Positions 51,463 to 62,509 of a stretch of DNA of 64,000 nucleotides are shown here, piece after piece. The position numbers and the translations under genes were made by a program. The notes below the pieces were generated by a model. The model did not search any database and was not told the DNA's origin. It saw only the letters and a list, made by a program, of their open reading frames with translations. Origin of the DNA: Aricia agestis (Eukaryota > Arthropoda > Insecta > Lepidoptera > Lycaenidae); NCBI RefSeq assembly GCF_905147365.1, contig NC_056428.1, positions 23,156,001 through 23,220,000 on the forward strand, read 5' to 3'. Every line of letters starts with the position of its first letter. Position 1 is the stretch's first letter.

Positions 51463-52690
51463 ATCGTTTTACGTGTATTTGTGTTAATTAGTGAAAATCA
51501 ATGAATTTATTTAAAAAATCGGCTAAATACGAGTCAGTCAGGCTTGGCAATGAACACAGAAGGAACAAATATAAAACTGCATATTTGGAGGAGTTCATAC
51601 TTACACAGACGGCAAGCGTAAAGTGTTTTAGCATGTAACGACGCATGTGGCCTATGGTACCCAATAAATCCAATTAGTCGCTGATTTTTTCTCTAGTGCT
51701 CATTGCCAAGCCACTATAATAATTATAAAATAAAGAAATCTATTGATAGAGTTACTGTATATTGATTTAAATTACAAAATAAGTTGAAGGCTTGGCTTGA
51801 ATGTGATCTGAAAACTTTTTACGACAGAAGCATTGAATAGCTATGCAATATTTTGCTTGGCTACTTTTACATTTTATGTTTTGGTGGGATTTCATTTCTT
51901 TTTTGAAGGTTTTTTTCTTTTCTTTTCAGGCCATGTTATAATTTTTCTGTACTTAGCTTAGCACCCATTCTCTATCTCTTCGCTTCGTTAGTTCTATAGG
52001 TGGACAACGTAACGTAAATACTTCTGAGTTCTGAGTCGATTATTATATTTATATATTATAATTGACTTTTAAAGCTTTAATACTTGAAGGTGATAATTTT
52101 TATCATTACCGTTGAATACATAGTAGATGTAAGCGTCTTGACGTTCCTCGCAGGAAAGGAGCACACCTTATTTCATGTGATAACTTAAAACTCCATATAA
52201 TTAGCGAGTAAGGAGTGTATACCGCCGCAGCAGTACTGATTAAATTATATATATTTGAATCGAATTTAACTGGTGCTAAATCTTATTTTTTGGTAGCATT
52301 TACCTTGAATGCTTAAAAAATCGAAATCACTATATGTTTCCATACAAATTTCAAGGAGTCCACTCGATTCCTCATGGATCCCATCTTCAGATCACCATTT
52401 TTGTGAACATGGTACCAACCTCGGATTTAACCCTGTACAACAACAAAATAATCATGAAGATCGGTCCACGAACGGCGAAGTTATGGTTGAACATATAAAA
52501 AAAATTATATAAACAAACGAACATATAACCTCCTACATTTTGGAAGTCGGTTAAAAATGCAAAACATTGTTAATCCGCTGTGAAATATGAACATTTTTTA
52601 AGTTTGCTAGCTTGACTTTAAATTAATATTGCTTATCTGTCAAACGGTGTCGCTTAGTAGAGGTGGTGGTAGGCCCCCAGTTTCGACGTA
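51463..52690. other. unassigned AT-rich DNA with repeat ends
   Basis: 51,515-51,560 is a degraded AAAATCGGCTAAATACGAGT head. 52,330-52,555 carries 'ttcaaggagtccactcgattcctcatgg...ggttgaacata' and a TTTGGAAGTCGGTTAAAAAT end. No exon was found. Confidence 0.45.
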
Positions 52691-52694
52691 CCGC

Positions 52695-53012
52695 CTAAAG
52701 GTAAGCGTCCACAGGTCGGTATCGTACGCAACAGAAGTCTCGCATCAAACGGATAGTTTTTTCACATTACGTCCTGTGAATTGGCAGCGTACGGATTACT
52801 GACTAGCCTAGTAAATGAATGGTGGATGGAAAAGTCAAAAGCAGAAATTTTGACTTAGGAACTTTGTTTGGACTTATTTGAAGATAAACATACTGGCTAG
52901 TCGGTAATCCGTACGGTGCCGATATAGTGGACGTACTGTAAAAAAATATCTGTTTGATGCGAAACGTCCGCTGCGTACAATACCGACCTGTGGACGCTTA
53001 TCTTTACGCGGT
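52695..53012. mobile_element. MITE, 'AAGCGTCCACAGGTCGGTA' family
   Basis: Left AAGCGTCCACAGGTCGGTAT then CGTACGCA...TCGCATCAAACG; right, reverse complemented, AAGCGTCCACAGGTCGGTAT then TGTACGCAGCGG. The internal GTAATCCGTACG boxes are also inverted. The ends extend to near-identical CGGTAC/ACCGCCTAAAG(G) flanks. Confidence 0.85.
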
Positions 53013-53034
53013 ACGTCACAACTGCAAGCATGAT

Positions 53035-53135
53035 AAACTGTCGACGGCTGCCGTCGACTGCCGCCGACACGTGCCGTCGTCTGCGTCGACTGCCGCCGAC
53101 GCGTGCTGTCGACACGTGCCGTTCGTCTGTAAGCG
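53035..53135. repeat. GTCGAC/CCGCCGAC GC-rich tandem
   Basis: Short irregular units of CTGCCGTCGACTGCCGCCGAC and CACGTGCCGTCG alternate. Next to it, from 53,150, lies an 'aagggttcc' family tail. Confidence 0.75.
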
Positions 53136-53313
53136 CTCTAAAATACACAATCTGTGTAAATTTCAGAAGTCTTAGCAGTTCTTGAGATACAGCCCGGAGA
53201 CAGAGATACAGATGGACAGACGGACAGATACCGAAGTCTCAGTATTAGGGTCCCGTTTTTACCGTTTAGGTACAGAATCCTAAAAATAACAGTGTATTGA
53301 TGAGTATTAGTCA

Positions 53314-54165
53314 AAGCTGGGCACCGTTAATCAAATAGTTAACTTCGTTAATCGTTAATCCGTTAAAAAAATGTTAGCTTCGTTAAATGTTAATGCGGTA
53401 CATTTCGGACGAATTAACGCAAGTTAACGTTAATCGTTAATCCGTTAATATGTAATATGGCCTTGTTGTACTTATATCATTGCGTTAGTGTACATACAAT
53501 ACAAAACCCGTTGGTTTAAGGTTTTGAAAGTTAAAATGTTAGGGACAAAACAAAATACTATGATTATTCAGAATGGGCGTATATAAGGGGGGTGTCCAGG
53601 GAGTCCGGACCCCCCGCATTACTATCCATCTTACTTGTCCAATTTCGACAATAATATATGTACCTCGCCGATTCAAATCGGTGTGGTACATGTATAAAAA
53701 AATATTTTTGATTTCCTAAACACGTTGCCTATTTGCTGCTGCGGAACCCTTCATGGACGATTCCAACTCGCACTTGGCCAATTTTTTACGTTAGGGATTT
53801 TTAATAACAATAAACAAATCACTCTCTCTATAAGCACCGGTGCTGAGTAATGAAATGATAAAACGAAACAAATCTCTTCTCACTCGCACGCGCCTGAAAA
53901 TGTATCTAGTATTGTTTTTGTTTCACTCGCTGCTGCCGTGCCCGACTCTTGTCATACTAACTGTCTGAACCTGCTTCCGCGCCGCGCCGCGGTGCCGCGC
54001 GGTAAATAGGCATTGGATTAACGATTAACAAACTTCTGCATATTAACGGAAGTTAACGAGTCCGTTAATATGTTTAAAAGTTAACTTAAAAGTTAATCCG
54101 TTAATCAAAATGTTAACTTCGTTAATTAACGATTAACGGATTAACGAGTTAATGCCCAGCTATGG
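53314..54165. mobile_element. hAT-like 'AGCTGGGCA' element (copy 2, uninterrupted)
   Basis: It is flanked by GTATTAGT and GTATTAGA (7 of 8 matching, fitting an 8-bp hAT duplication). The ends AAAGCTGGGCACCGTTAATC and, reverse complemented, CATAGCTGGGCATTAACTCG; the sub-terminal TTAACG chains are on both sides. It is inverted relative to copy 1 at 40,390. A segment at about 53,572-53,800 differs from copy 1 and contains a GGGGGGTGTCCAGGGAGTCC block. Confidence 0.85.
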
Positions 54166-54225
54166 TATTAGACTATTAGTCATTATAGGGCCAAAACGAT
54201 GAGTATTAGTTGTCATTTTCTATTA

Positions 54226-54325
54226 CCATTATAATCCCGGGATTATCCCGGGATCCCGGAATTGATTGTAGATAATCCCGAAATCCCGGGATTAGAAAAA
54301 TCGCCCGGTATCGAATCCTCTAGTC
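54226..54325 (-). repeat. 'TAGAGGATTCGAT' element end
   Basis: On the minus strand: CTAGAGGATTCGATACCGGG then ATCCCGGGATTTCGGGATTA boxes. It is the same terminus as at 44,740. The ATCCCGGGAT boxes are repeated four times. Confidence 0.65.
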
Positions 54326-54342
54326 GTGCCATGCATTTTTAA

Positions 54343-54486
54343 AGGTGCTCCCAGTCCCACACAGCAGTTATATTATAACGTTAGATACTTTTTTACAAAT
54401 TATAACAAAAACACGTTAATTTATAGACATATTGTATAACGCATGTTACACGCTGTTATAAAATGTAACTGCTGTGTGGGAGCACT
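54343..54486. mobile_element. MITE, 'GTGCTCCCA' family
   Basis: Left GTGCTCCCAGTCCCACACAG then CAGTTATATTATAACG; right, reverse complemented, GTGCTCCCACACAGCAGTTA. The middle is AT-rich with ACACGTTAAT. Confidence 0.8.
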
Positions 54487-54850
54487 AATGAGTCTCTCGG
54501 AGCTGAACTTTATTTACAATTTCTCGGAGCACTCCCCGTGATACAATCAAAGATAATGCAAAATGAAGCCAGATTACGTCGTAATTCATGTTGGATCCAA
54601 CGTCTGGTTTTACTAAATGGAGAACAATTTGCATGCACCACTAAACATTTGCATACCCGATTGGCTGATGTGATAATAGTATGCTTAACTTTTACCGTCA
54701 CGGGTCTAGGGAGAACCCACGTGCTGTTTAATGGCGGTATTTTCTTAAATTGACATGGTACGATCGCATGTTTCCGGACAATTTCAATGCGACGCGACGT
54801 GAGGCCTTTTACAGAGTGGAAATGCGTCGCATTTCTATTCAGCCCTGGAT

Positions 54851-55458
54851 TAGGCGGGTCCACACCAAGCGACCCGCCTCGGGCGAGGCCCGCCGCGCGC
54901 AGCAAGCGAGCAGCCACGGGCGAGGCATGCTTGCCGAGGGCGAGGCGGACGGGCGTACGCAGCAAGGTTGCCTCGCTCGAACAGCCCGAGCCATTGCTCA
55001 CAAAGACACGATGGCACCGCACGTACGCCCAGCCGTGACAGCTTATTGCTTTTATTTTGCTACACACAACTATAAATAATAGGAGAATCTCGTGTGTATG
55101 ATCCTAACAAAGACTCCATTTTTTTAGGTCCTTAACAGGAATAATCATTTTGCGGCTGATTTTTCTCCAAGAATCTTCCCTCGTCCCTTTGTTAGTGTAA
55201 TTGGAATCCCTGGCATCCCAAAGCCATACATTTGCGGCGTATAAACTTATTAGTTGTCGACTCTGATCTGACCGAGGCGCCTTTGAGCATTTCAAAAAAC
55301 CGACACCGCTCGGCTCGGCCGCGCGCGCGCTCGCACGAGCGTGAGCATGCGCCCGCCTCGGGCAAACAACGTCCACTGTCCACACCAAGCGAGCGTACGG
55401 CGCATGCCGCGCGAGACGGGCCTCGGCCGCGGCGGCTCGCTTGGTGTGGACCCGCCTA
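54851..55458. mobile_element. GC-rich inverted-repeat element carrying a MADF fragment
   Basis: The ends GGCGGGTCCACACCAAGCGA and, reverse complemented, GGCGGGTCCACACCAAGCGA are identical over 20 bp. Sub-terminal zones are dense in GCCTCGGGCGAGG, GCTCGC and CGCGCG. The 608-bp unit contrasts sharply with AT-rich surroundings. The middle (55,100-55,270) encodes part of a MADF domain on the minus strand. PIF/Harbinger elements carry a companion MADF/SANT-type gene, so a Harbinger derivative is the best guess. Confidence 0.8.
55104..55310 (-). pseudogene. MADF-domain fragment
   Basis: Minus-strand frame RQLISLYAANVWLWDARDSN then YTNKGTREDSWRKISRKMI and PVKDLKKWSLC to a stop at 55,104. MADF domains read LI..V...P.LWD.....Y.....R...W..IA......[VE]..[LC]KKKW..LR, and all those landmarks are present in order. 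The domain stops right after the KKW helix start. No upstream ATG in this frame is convincing; it is preceded by GC-rich repeat text. Confidence 0.82.
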
Positions 55459-55539
55459 TAATAGGCCTATAGGCCTATGGGCGGCAGCGTCCTATGGCGT
55501 CCTAGGATGGTGGCAAATTACGTACATGGGGCGGCGAAA

Positions 55540-56940
55540 TTAAAGTGGCTTATAACATCATAAAAAATTAAATCCAGCCCTGCTTTTAGTAAGGTAAGTA
55601 TAATTAATCATAATATTACAGTTTTGCTTAGGTATGTGAGGATACATGCAGACTCAACCCGTGATTTAACGTAAGTAGGTAGGTATTTACTACCTTGGTT
55701 ATGTTTTTATTTTTCAGAATTGGCTTTGTATACCCAAATGGAAAAATGAGTCGCCGACTAACAGAAAATGAAATTGCATACAAAGGTATACAATTTTCGT
55801 GACTCTGAAAGCGAAGGCAGACGCCGTGCAGACGCCTCAGTAGAATATTTTGGAAGGGGTAAAGGTTAGAAAGGGGCTAGTATTTTGGAAGGGGTAAAGG
55901 TACTATCCTAGTGCCCCAAAAATGAAGCAAAGATGCGATTTTTGTCCCGGATCCAAGGATAAAAAGTATTTGTCTGTAAGCCTTGCAATAAAACTATATA
56001 ATGCAAGCCTCATTCAGTACAATTACTTATTACTTACCTTACCTTACCTTGCAAAGAATAATAATTTTAGTTTAGGTTTATTTAAGTTGTAAGTACCTAA
56101 TATTGGTTATAATTGATAAAAAAATTCTTTACTGTCTAAATATTTGTTGTTTTTTGATTAATAATTAAAAACATATTAATCTAAAGCCTTTATAATATAA
56201 GTAGAACGTAGTAAAACGGGTTTGAAATATTATTAAACTATTTTCTGGACCCCACACATGAGGGAACGATATCCTAAACGCTTACCTACATCTTTATTAT
56301 AGTTTGTGCGTTCTAAGATGATATGGGTGACAGTTTTCCTTGCTACGGGTTTTTTTACAAGAAAACAAAAAAATCAAAATGTAATAAATATTCCATCTAC
56401 AAAAACAAATGTTTCCTATAATTGTAAATGAATAAAAATGAAAAGATGCTAAATGCTAACTTATTAATAAAAATATAAATATTAACTGTGAAATAGGAGT
56501 AAGTATAAAATTATTGTTACGAAAATATTTGAAAAATGTCATATGCATGAAACGGAACTTATGTCAATAGAGATTGACTCTGTTGAATCGAAATCAAATC
56601 GATAAAATAAGGGCGGACATCTTAAATCGCCGGCACCACTGAAATGTCAGTACGAAATCGATAATTTCGATTGCAATTCCTTTACGAAGTGATTCGATAT
56701 TTTTTTAACTATCGATTAATTTTTGTTAGGTAACTTCCCTACTATTGTCAGTTATAATGTGTCACGCATATCATCATAAAACGCACAAACTATAAAGATG
56801 TAAGCGAATGTTATGACTTATAATGTTATAACACTCAATTATATTTTTGTTGGGGAAATGCACTTACGCTTGGCAGTTTAGGGAGGGCCATCGGAGTATG
56901 TAGGAGTGGCCGGCGCGGGGGTGGAGGAAATGAAACCTAG
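55540..56940. other. AT-rich DNA, nothing recognised
   Basis: A short tandem 'tattttggaaggggtaaagg' occurs twice at 55,838-55,902. TTACCTTACCTTACC lies at 56,033-56,050. No exon or transposon end was seen. Confidence 0.45.
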
Positions 56941-56945
56941 CGAGA

Positions 56946-57251
56946 CAGCGTTGCCAGACGTCCCGATTTTGGCGGAACGTCCCGATTTTTAAACCAAAAT
57001 TCAATGTCCGGCGCGGGACAGGCTCAGTCCCGCTTTTCGGGGATAAGAGTGTGGGAGATAAAGGGGTGGATTTTCTATGGCTACTTTTACTACTTACTGT
57101 CAGATAAACGTAATTTTAAGACAAATAAAAAGCAAACGTTTGATTTCATACGTTTTTTTACCGTGTCCCGCTTTTGACGGAAGAATCCCGCTTTATTCAC
57201 TCAAAAACTCTCAAAATCCCGACGTGGCAGAAAAAAAATCTGGCAACACTG
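56946..57251. mobile_element. 306-bp hAT-like MITE with perfect 8-bp duplication
   Basis: TAGCGAGA stands on both sides (56,938-56,945 and 57,252-57,259). The ends CAGCGTTGCCAGACGTCCCG and, reverse complemented, CAGTGTTGCCAGATTTTTTT. It is related to the 1.0-kb element at 27,317 by terminus and the GTCCCGATTTT block. Confidence 0.88.
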
Positions 57252-57317
57252 TAGCGAGATGAGACAGAACGATGCACAAAATGGCGCTGCATAAAAAAAA
57301 ATTCGAGTGGCGCCTAC

Positions 57318-57530
57318 GAATAATAAAAACTAAGGAATTGTAACTCCCATACTATTACCGTTTTAAATTTGGTTCCTTTTGACACTTTTGATCTGTCATG
57401 TAACGTCAGCCTAGTACCGCTCAAGGTCACCTAAATATTGCAAATGTATTGAAATGGGTAGGTACCTAAGGTGCAATTTTGGAGCATGTTTTTTGACGGA
57501 GTTACTTTTCCTTAGTTTTTATTATTCGTA
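57318..57530. mobile_element. MITE, 'CGAATAATAAAAACTAAGG' family
   Basis: The ends CGAATAATAAAAACTAAGGA and, reverse complemented, CGAATAATAAAAACTAAGGA are identical over 20 bp. It is the inverted relative of 43,083-43,363. Confidence 0.9.
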
Positions 57531-57587
57531 GAGTGGCGCGCATAAAGTTTATTTTGCCTTATAATGCATTCACAATTACGCATTCTA

Positions 57588-57720
57588 GTTTTTTTTTTTT
57601 ATATAGTATAAAATTAGGAGGCAAACGAGCAAACGGGTCACCTGATGAAAAGCAACTTACTATCGTCGCCCATGGACACTCTCAACATCAGAAGAGCTGC
57701 AGGTGCCTTGCCGGCCTTAA
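57588..57720 (-). repeat. 3' part of the SINE-like element
   Basis: Minus strand: GCCGGCAAGGCACCTGCAGC, ATGGGCGACGATAGTAAGTTGC and AGGTGACCCGTTTGCTCGTT, then CCTCCTAATTTT. The 5' half is missing. Confidence 0.75.
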
Positions 57721-57791
57721 ATGGTTAGCTCAGTGTGAGCTAGCCATATAAATTTGGGTCAGGTCACAACTCACACCTAAAGGCTTTAAAG

Positions 57792-58058
57792 CAGTGGTCC
57801 CCAACCTTTTCTTCACACGGGCCACAAACATATTTTGATCCTGGAATTGCGGGCCGCAACAAAAAATTTTTAGGATTAAAAATTACGTTCTTCAAAATTA
57901 ACGATTTAAAAGTGGAAAAATTCTGAACTTTAACGACGACTTTACATTATTTTGCCGGTGAGCGTGAATTTCAAAATGATTTAAAAACATCATGCGGGCC
58001 ACTGTTAAAGTCCCGACGGGCCGCGTGCGGTCCGCGGGCTGCGGGTTGGGGATAGCTG
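57792..58058. mobile_element. 267-bp hAT-like element with perfect 8-bp duplication
   Basis: CTTTAAAG flanks it at 57,784-57,791 and 58,059-58,066. The left end CAGTGGTCCCCAACCTTTTC, the right end, reverse complemented CAGCTATCCCCAACCCGCAG. The interior is marked by CGGGCCGC-type boxes on both sides. Confidence 0.92.
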
Positions 58059-58109
58059 CTTTAAAGGCTCAAACGGACCAACTGCATGTGCGAATTCCGC
58101 ATAATAGGC

Positions 58110-58321
58110 CCAGTGGCGTAGCTACTTAGGAGTAAGGCGGGGGAGTGCCCCGGGTTCCTCTATCTTTCAGATTGATAAGTACCTACCTAAGTAATTAGAC
58201 TTTAACTTGCAAAACTTGTTGGTTCGGGTATCATCAGGAGACCTCGCTCAAATAACTAGAGGGCCTTAGGTGGTGGATTTTATGTTTCGGGTTGTTAGTT
58301 GTTACATAGCTACGCCACTGA
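58110..58321. mobile_element. MITE, 'CAGTGGCGTAGCTAC' family
   Basis: The left end CAGTGGCGTAGCTACTTAGG and the right end, reverse complemented CAGTGGCGTAGCTATGTAAC. GGCGGGGGAGTGCCCCGGGT lies near the left. It is similar in terminus to the nested element at 10,013. Confidence 0.82.
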
Positions 58322-58346
58322 TCACATCGCCACTTGACGTTGCAAC

Positions 58347-59185
58347 TAGGGAATGCAATCTCGCTCTCGCGAGATCTCGTTCTCGCGAGATCTCGGCCTT
58401 TTTTAGCGAGATTGATCTCGGACAAAAAAAGGCGAGATCTCGCGAGTTTGACGAGATTTCACTTGACCATAAAAACGTCTTATTTGAAGCGTGGACTGAC
58501 ACGGACAGAGTTGCGATCACGGAGTCAAAACAAAGAGGAGCTGGCCTAAGCAACGGTGCACTGTGATTCTCAACTAGGTCCTGAATTTTGACTTCTCGTT
58601 GTTTTGTTAGTTATAAAAGAACGTCACGTGTACGTTAAATGCCCTTTTGATTTTACGCACCGCGGACGTTTTGTGCGGTTCAGAAATGTAAACGTTGTGA
58701 TGTCCTCTAACGTGCACGTTAAAAAGTTATCGTCGACGAAAATTTAAAAGCGTCTCCATATATTTCCATACATTTTACTCCCCTATATCGTTTTACCGCG
58801 GACGTCCACGATGTTACCGCCACGTCCAAAATTATAAAAGCGCATTAGTAGAGAAGACTGGCTGTTTCTTTCATTTGTTATTTGATAAATAGTAGATACG
58901 TATGTCAAAGTTTACTACTTAAAAATTATAGACAGATACATCAAACAATGTTTTTGATGCATAAAATTCTATTGAAAAAATCGTGAAAATGAATGTTAAT
59001 CTTAAAAGACTTATAATATTTTTTTTTTTTTCGTAATTTATTCAAATATTGTGATCATTTGCAAAAAAAAACCACCAAACTGCTAATCTCGCGATATCCC
59101 GAAATTGGCGAGATCTCGCGGTATTGTATTCATAAGCTCGCGGGATCTCGCTTGAGCCCCAATTTTGCGAGATTTGCATTCCCTA
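58347..59185. mobile_element. 839-bp hAT-like element with GTTGCAAC duplications
   Basis: GTTGCAAC flanks both sides (58,339-58,346, 59,186-59,193). The ends TAGGGAATGCAATCTCGC and, reverse complemented, TAGGGAATGCAAATCTCGC. The sub-terminal zones are strings of GAGATCTCGCGAG / TCGCGGGATCTCG palindromic boxes, likely transposase-binding repeats. The interior has no transposase frame. Confidence 0.9.
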
Positions 59186-59407
59186 GTTGCAACGTGAACT
59201 TGGGGGCTTAGCCAAGACGTTTTCTTTATAGCATCTTTATTGAATCGCAATATCAAAATGAATGAAATTGACGAAAGAGTTCGATAATACAAACTTGACA
59301 TTCGAGTAATATCAACGACATACATTTAGATCGGCGTTTTTATAAAGAAGCGATAAAGAAAACTGTTGTTTAAGCCCCATGGTCCTTACTATTATAATTT
59401 AACAAAC

Positions 59408-59583
59408 CTCTCCGCAACATTCAAGTCTTCCATCACGATGTACTTGAACCCATGTAAATCTGTCCTTTTGCAGAACTCCACAAACTTCTCTTTACAGAAC
59501 TGCCACAGGGGTTTCTTCGCTGCCTTTTTCACGCGAGACTTTTTCATTTCGATATTAGACATGCAAGCCTGTCGAATACACAT
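59408..59583 (-). CDS. ppk-like channel, exon 1 (start and His-Gly motif)
   Basis: The first recognised coding exon ends at a GTTTGT donor below 59,408, two bases into an Arg codon. From the ATG at 59,562 it reads SNIEMKKSRVKKAAKKPLWQ, then CKEKFVEFCKRTDLHGFKYI and VMEDLNVAE. The Ser/Thr-x-[LI]-His-Gly-[FL]-x-Y-[IL] gating motif before TM1 is universal in DEG/ENaC subunits (His37-Gly38 from this ATG). An ATG seven codons upstream (59,583) is also in frame. An AG at 59,568 after TATTCGAC could instead be an acceptor, so a 5' non-coding exon further right is possible. Confidence 0.93.
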
Positions 59584-59989
59584 GAAAAATTGTAGCGATG
59601 CTTATATTAATTATCGGGCTGACATCGATGTTAACATTCCCGCACGACATGGAATTATTAAAAATGTATCGTAGTTTTAGGTAAAGTTAACTTAGGTAGG
59701 TATGTTTAGTGCAGAATAAAAATATATTAAACTAAAAAAAAAACAATGTAACAACTCTGAATAACTGATAAAGTCGCAAGTTGCAACCTTTCATGAAATA
59801 CATAAAACCAAATTTTCCAACACTGAGGGGGCTGATGATGACGAACTATTGCTAAGAACATTCTCGATCATGTCAGCATTTAATGAAAAAACTCGATAAA
59901 AATCGGTCCACCAGCTAATGCTACGATGTCTGTCTGTCTCTTTTACGCCCGAGCCGCTGAACGAGCTTACGTGCTTACATAATATTATA

Positions 59990-60345
59990 ATATTATGACA
60001 AGCTGTCCCGGCAAACGTTGTTTTGCTATATAAAGTATTTCGCCCATAATATTATTTTATTGAAGTGACTAAATAAGTATGTCACCAAGGCAACGAGCCA
60101 ACGACCATCGCACAAACAATAGTCGCCGTCAGTCTCGAGTTGTAATAATTTGGTATTATTTATTGAACAAATGCACTTATCAATATAAAAAGTACGGTAT
60201 ACTAACTACCTGTGATATAAAACACAACCTGTATCGTCATCTATTGCCGAATAGCGGCATTAATATTAAATTGAAAAAAATATTATCAGCAAGTTACCAT
60301 GAAAGATTATACTCAAGTAGGTTAATAGTGCTACAGATTTTTTGA
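59990..60345 (+). repeat. 'CCCGGCAAACGTTGTTTTGC' repeat and AT-rich DNA
   Basis: AGCTGTCCCGGCAAACGTTG heads a repeat also seen at 34,160. The open frame at 60,079-60,345 shows no known family and is probably repeat text. Confidence 0.5.
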
Positions 60346-60789
60346 GTAAAATATATGAGAGAAAACATATTCACATGAAAATAACTTTCTATCAAGATAA
60401 ACCTTGCTATGGCATTTAGTTATCAAGCGACATCTAGTGTCAAATAGTTTAATTTAGTGTTTTATCATTTTGTAATTCTCGTTTTTCATATAATATTCCT
60501 GAAAACATTTATTATAATATACCTAAAATACGAAAATCTAATCATATAACGTATTTTTTTCCTGTTTTAATTTGATAATGTTCAAAATAATACAAGGATT
60601 TATACATTTTTAATGATAAGGTTAATTATACGTCTGACGATAATCGTCAAATCGTCACGCTATAGGAAATATATAATTGAGGTCATTAACAATCTATTAA
60701 GCGATCTCTATCATTTTCACATTAATCTAAATCACATTTATAACTATTTTAGTTATAAATATTATCTTTAGATACAAAAAATATAAACT

Positions 60790-60995
60790 ACCTAAATGGC
60801 GCCCGCAACTTCGTTGCGCCAAAATCCGTTTACCACGCGGGAACCGTACATTTTCCGGGATAAAAATTATTCTTTGTCCTTTCCCGGGCCTCAAAGTATC
60901 TCTATACTAAACAGCAAAATCGGTTCAGCGGTTTGAGCACGAAGAGGTAACAGACAGACAGATACACTTTCGCATTTATAATATTAGTATAGATT
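60790..60995 (+). repeat. 'GATGACGCCCGC' family copy
   Basis: CTAAATGGCGCCCGCAACTTC head, ACGCGGGAACCGTACATTTTC, then AGCAAAATCGGTTCAGCGGT and GTAACAGACAGACAGATACA, ending TATAATATTAGTATAGAT. It is the most complete copy in the window. Confidence 0.8.
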
Positions 60996-61129
60996 ATATT
61001 TCATTGTTCCTTTTTATATTTAATAAAAAAGCAAATGAGAGGTGTCAAGGGATGGAATGAAGTTCCTTTCGATTAATTAGTGAAGGAATTGCAATAAAAT
61101 TTATTTAAACGTCCGGTAGATCTTATTCG

Positions 61130-61270
61130 CTGTTTATTCTCAAAAACGCTATCTAGTTGACGCCGGAATACTATCAATCTGCCCCTACTTCGCAGATACT
61201 AAAAAAAAGTGTCGTTACAAATTTTCTCGTCTAGCCCCCTTTCGCAACGCCCGATAAGGAACTTCGTTCC
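61130..61270 (+). repeat. dispersed repeat shared with 16,300-16,500
   Basis: ACGCTATCTAGTTGACGCC, GGAATACTATCAA, AAAAAGTGTCG, and CGATAAGGAACTTCGTTCCAA match that copy in order. Confidence 0.65.
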
Positions 61271-61289
61271 AATATTTTTTTTTTATATT

Positions 61290-61525
61290 TAACAAAAGGC
61301 TTTGAAACTTCTCGAAGTGTGCTCCGCGGAGCCCTGGGGCTCCACAAAGACCTTGTAGGCTCTCCGCGATACATATATTGTATTTACCGATTTCATCAGA
61401 CACCAGCATGGAGAAATTTAATTCTAAGACAAAACATTCTTAATTTGAGGTGGTACGTCAAAAATTTCAATTTTTTAAAAGGGCTCCGCCGACCGGCACC
61501 GAAAAGTTCGAGAACCACTGGACAA
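61290..61525. mobile_element. hAT-like element remnant
   Basis: The right end, reverse complemented CCAGTGGTTCTCGAACTTTTC then CGGCGGAGCCC, pairs loosely with the left AAACTTCTCGAAGTGTGCTC then CGCGGAGCCC. Degraded. Confidence 0.6.
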
Positions 61526-61784
61526 GGCCGTTTTTAAAAAGAATTAAATCAAAGAATTCTATTTAAATAGAAGTTTTTGAATTAAATAGACAAAATAATT
61601 AGAGCGTAGAAAAGAGAATAGCGTGGGTAGAAATTAACATCTCTTCGTATATAAAATGATCTTCACGTGAAGTTAAATTACAGGTAACTATAACATAATA
61701 AAACGGTTAAAAAACGGTTAAAAACACTGGTATATATTCTATGCACAGATGATTATTATTCGTTTTTATTGGCCATATGGTTTA

Positions 61785-62225
61785 GACCAGCCTTTCCCAA
61801 AGTGGGCGATAACGCCCCCTTGTGGGCGCTGAAGGCCTAAATAGGGGCGGTGTGGGACCAAGAAAAAAAGGGGGCTTTGTGGGTGATTAGTAATATAATT
61901 TTATCTTGATGCATGGGAATATGCATGAAGATAAAATTATATTACTATCACATTAGTTTTAATTTTTGACTAGCAAGTATTGGAGGCGACTTCACAGTAT
62001 TTAAATATTTTGTTAAAACAAAAATCCCAGAATTCCGGGATTAGAAAAAATTTGGGAAAACAAATTTGGTAATGGTAAAAATATGGTTTGAAAACGACTA
62101 ATTTAGCATTTGGTATTTATTTTTATAAATATTTGCGACAAAAGCCCCTTAATTTAAATAAAGATAAGAAAGTGGGTTAAACAGTCATGGGGGCGCAAAA
62201 AAATAATTTATATACTCACCCCCGG
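61785..62225. mobile_element. hAT-like element, GTTTAGACC duplication
   Basis: GGTTTAGACC precedes the left end (AGCCTTTCCCAAAGTGGGCG then ATAACGCCCCC) and recurs after the right end (GGGGGCGC...CACCCCC). Inside, an inverted duplication around GATGCATGGGAATATGCAT (61,885-61,950) contains AAGATAAAATTATATTACTA on both arms. Confidence 0.72.
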
Positions 62226-62452
62226 TTTAGACCAAGCGAACATAATATTTTTGAAAAGGAAGGAAAATTACTATCATAACTGATATTATTAATACGAAAA
62301 TGTGACATCGACAAACAGAGAGACAGATAGACTGTCTCTCTGTCTGTCTATTACCTTTTCACGCTGGAACTGCTGAACCGATTCCGACGATTTTTTTTAT
62401 ATATTTTGAAGAACGGGGACGGTTTTAGCTTTTTTTGTCCCGAAAAAACGTA

Positions 62453-62509
62453 TTCGGCGCAATAAATGAATTTCTAACAAGTTGTTAGAAATTCATTTAT
62501 TGCGCCGAA
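62453..62509. repeat. perfect 28-bp inverted duplication with a one-base loop
   Basis: The arms 62,453-62,480 and 62,482-62,509 are exact reverse complements (TTCGGCGCAATAAATGAATT and onwards) about a single G. It lies within the tail of a 'ttttttgtcccg' repeat. Confidence 0.92.

Noticed and set aside
54510..55067. 185-codon minus-strand open frame
   Set aside because: It crosses the left terminus of the GC-rich inverted-repeat element and has overlapping long frames on the other strand. The openness comes from GC-rich repeats, not from coding.
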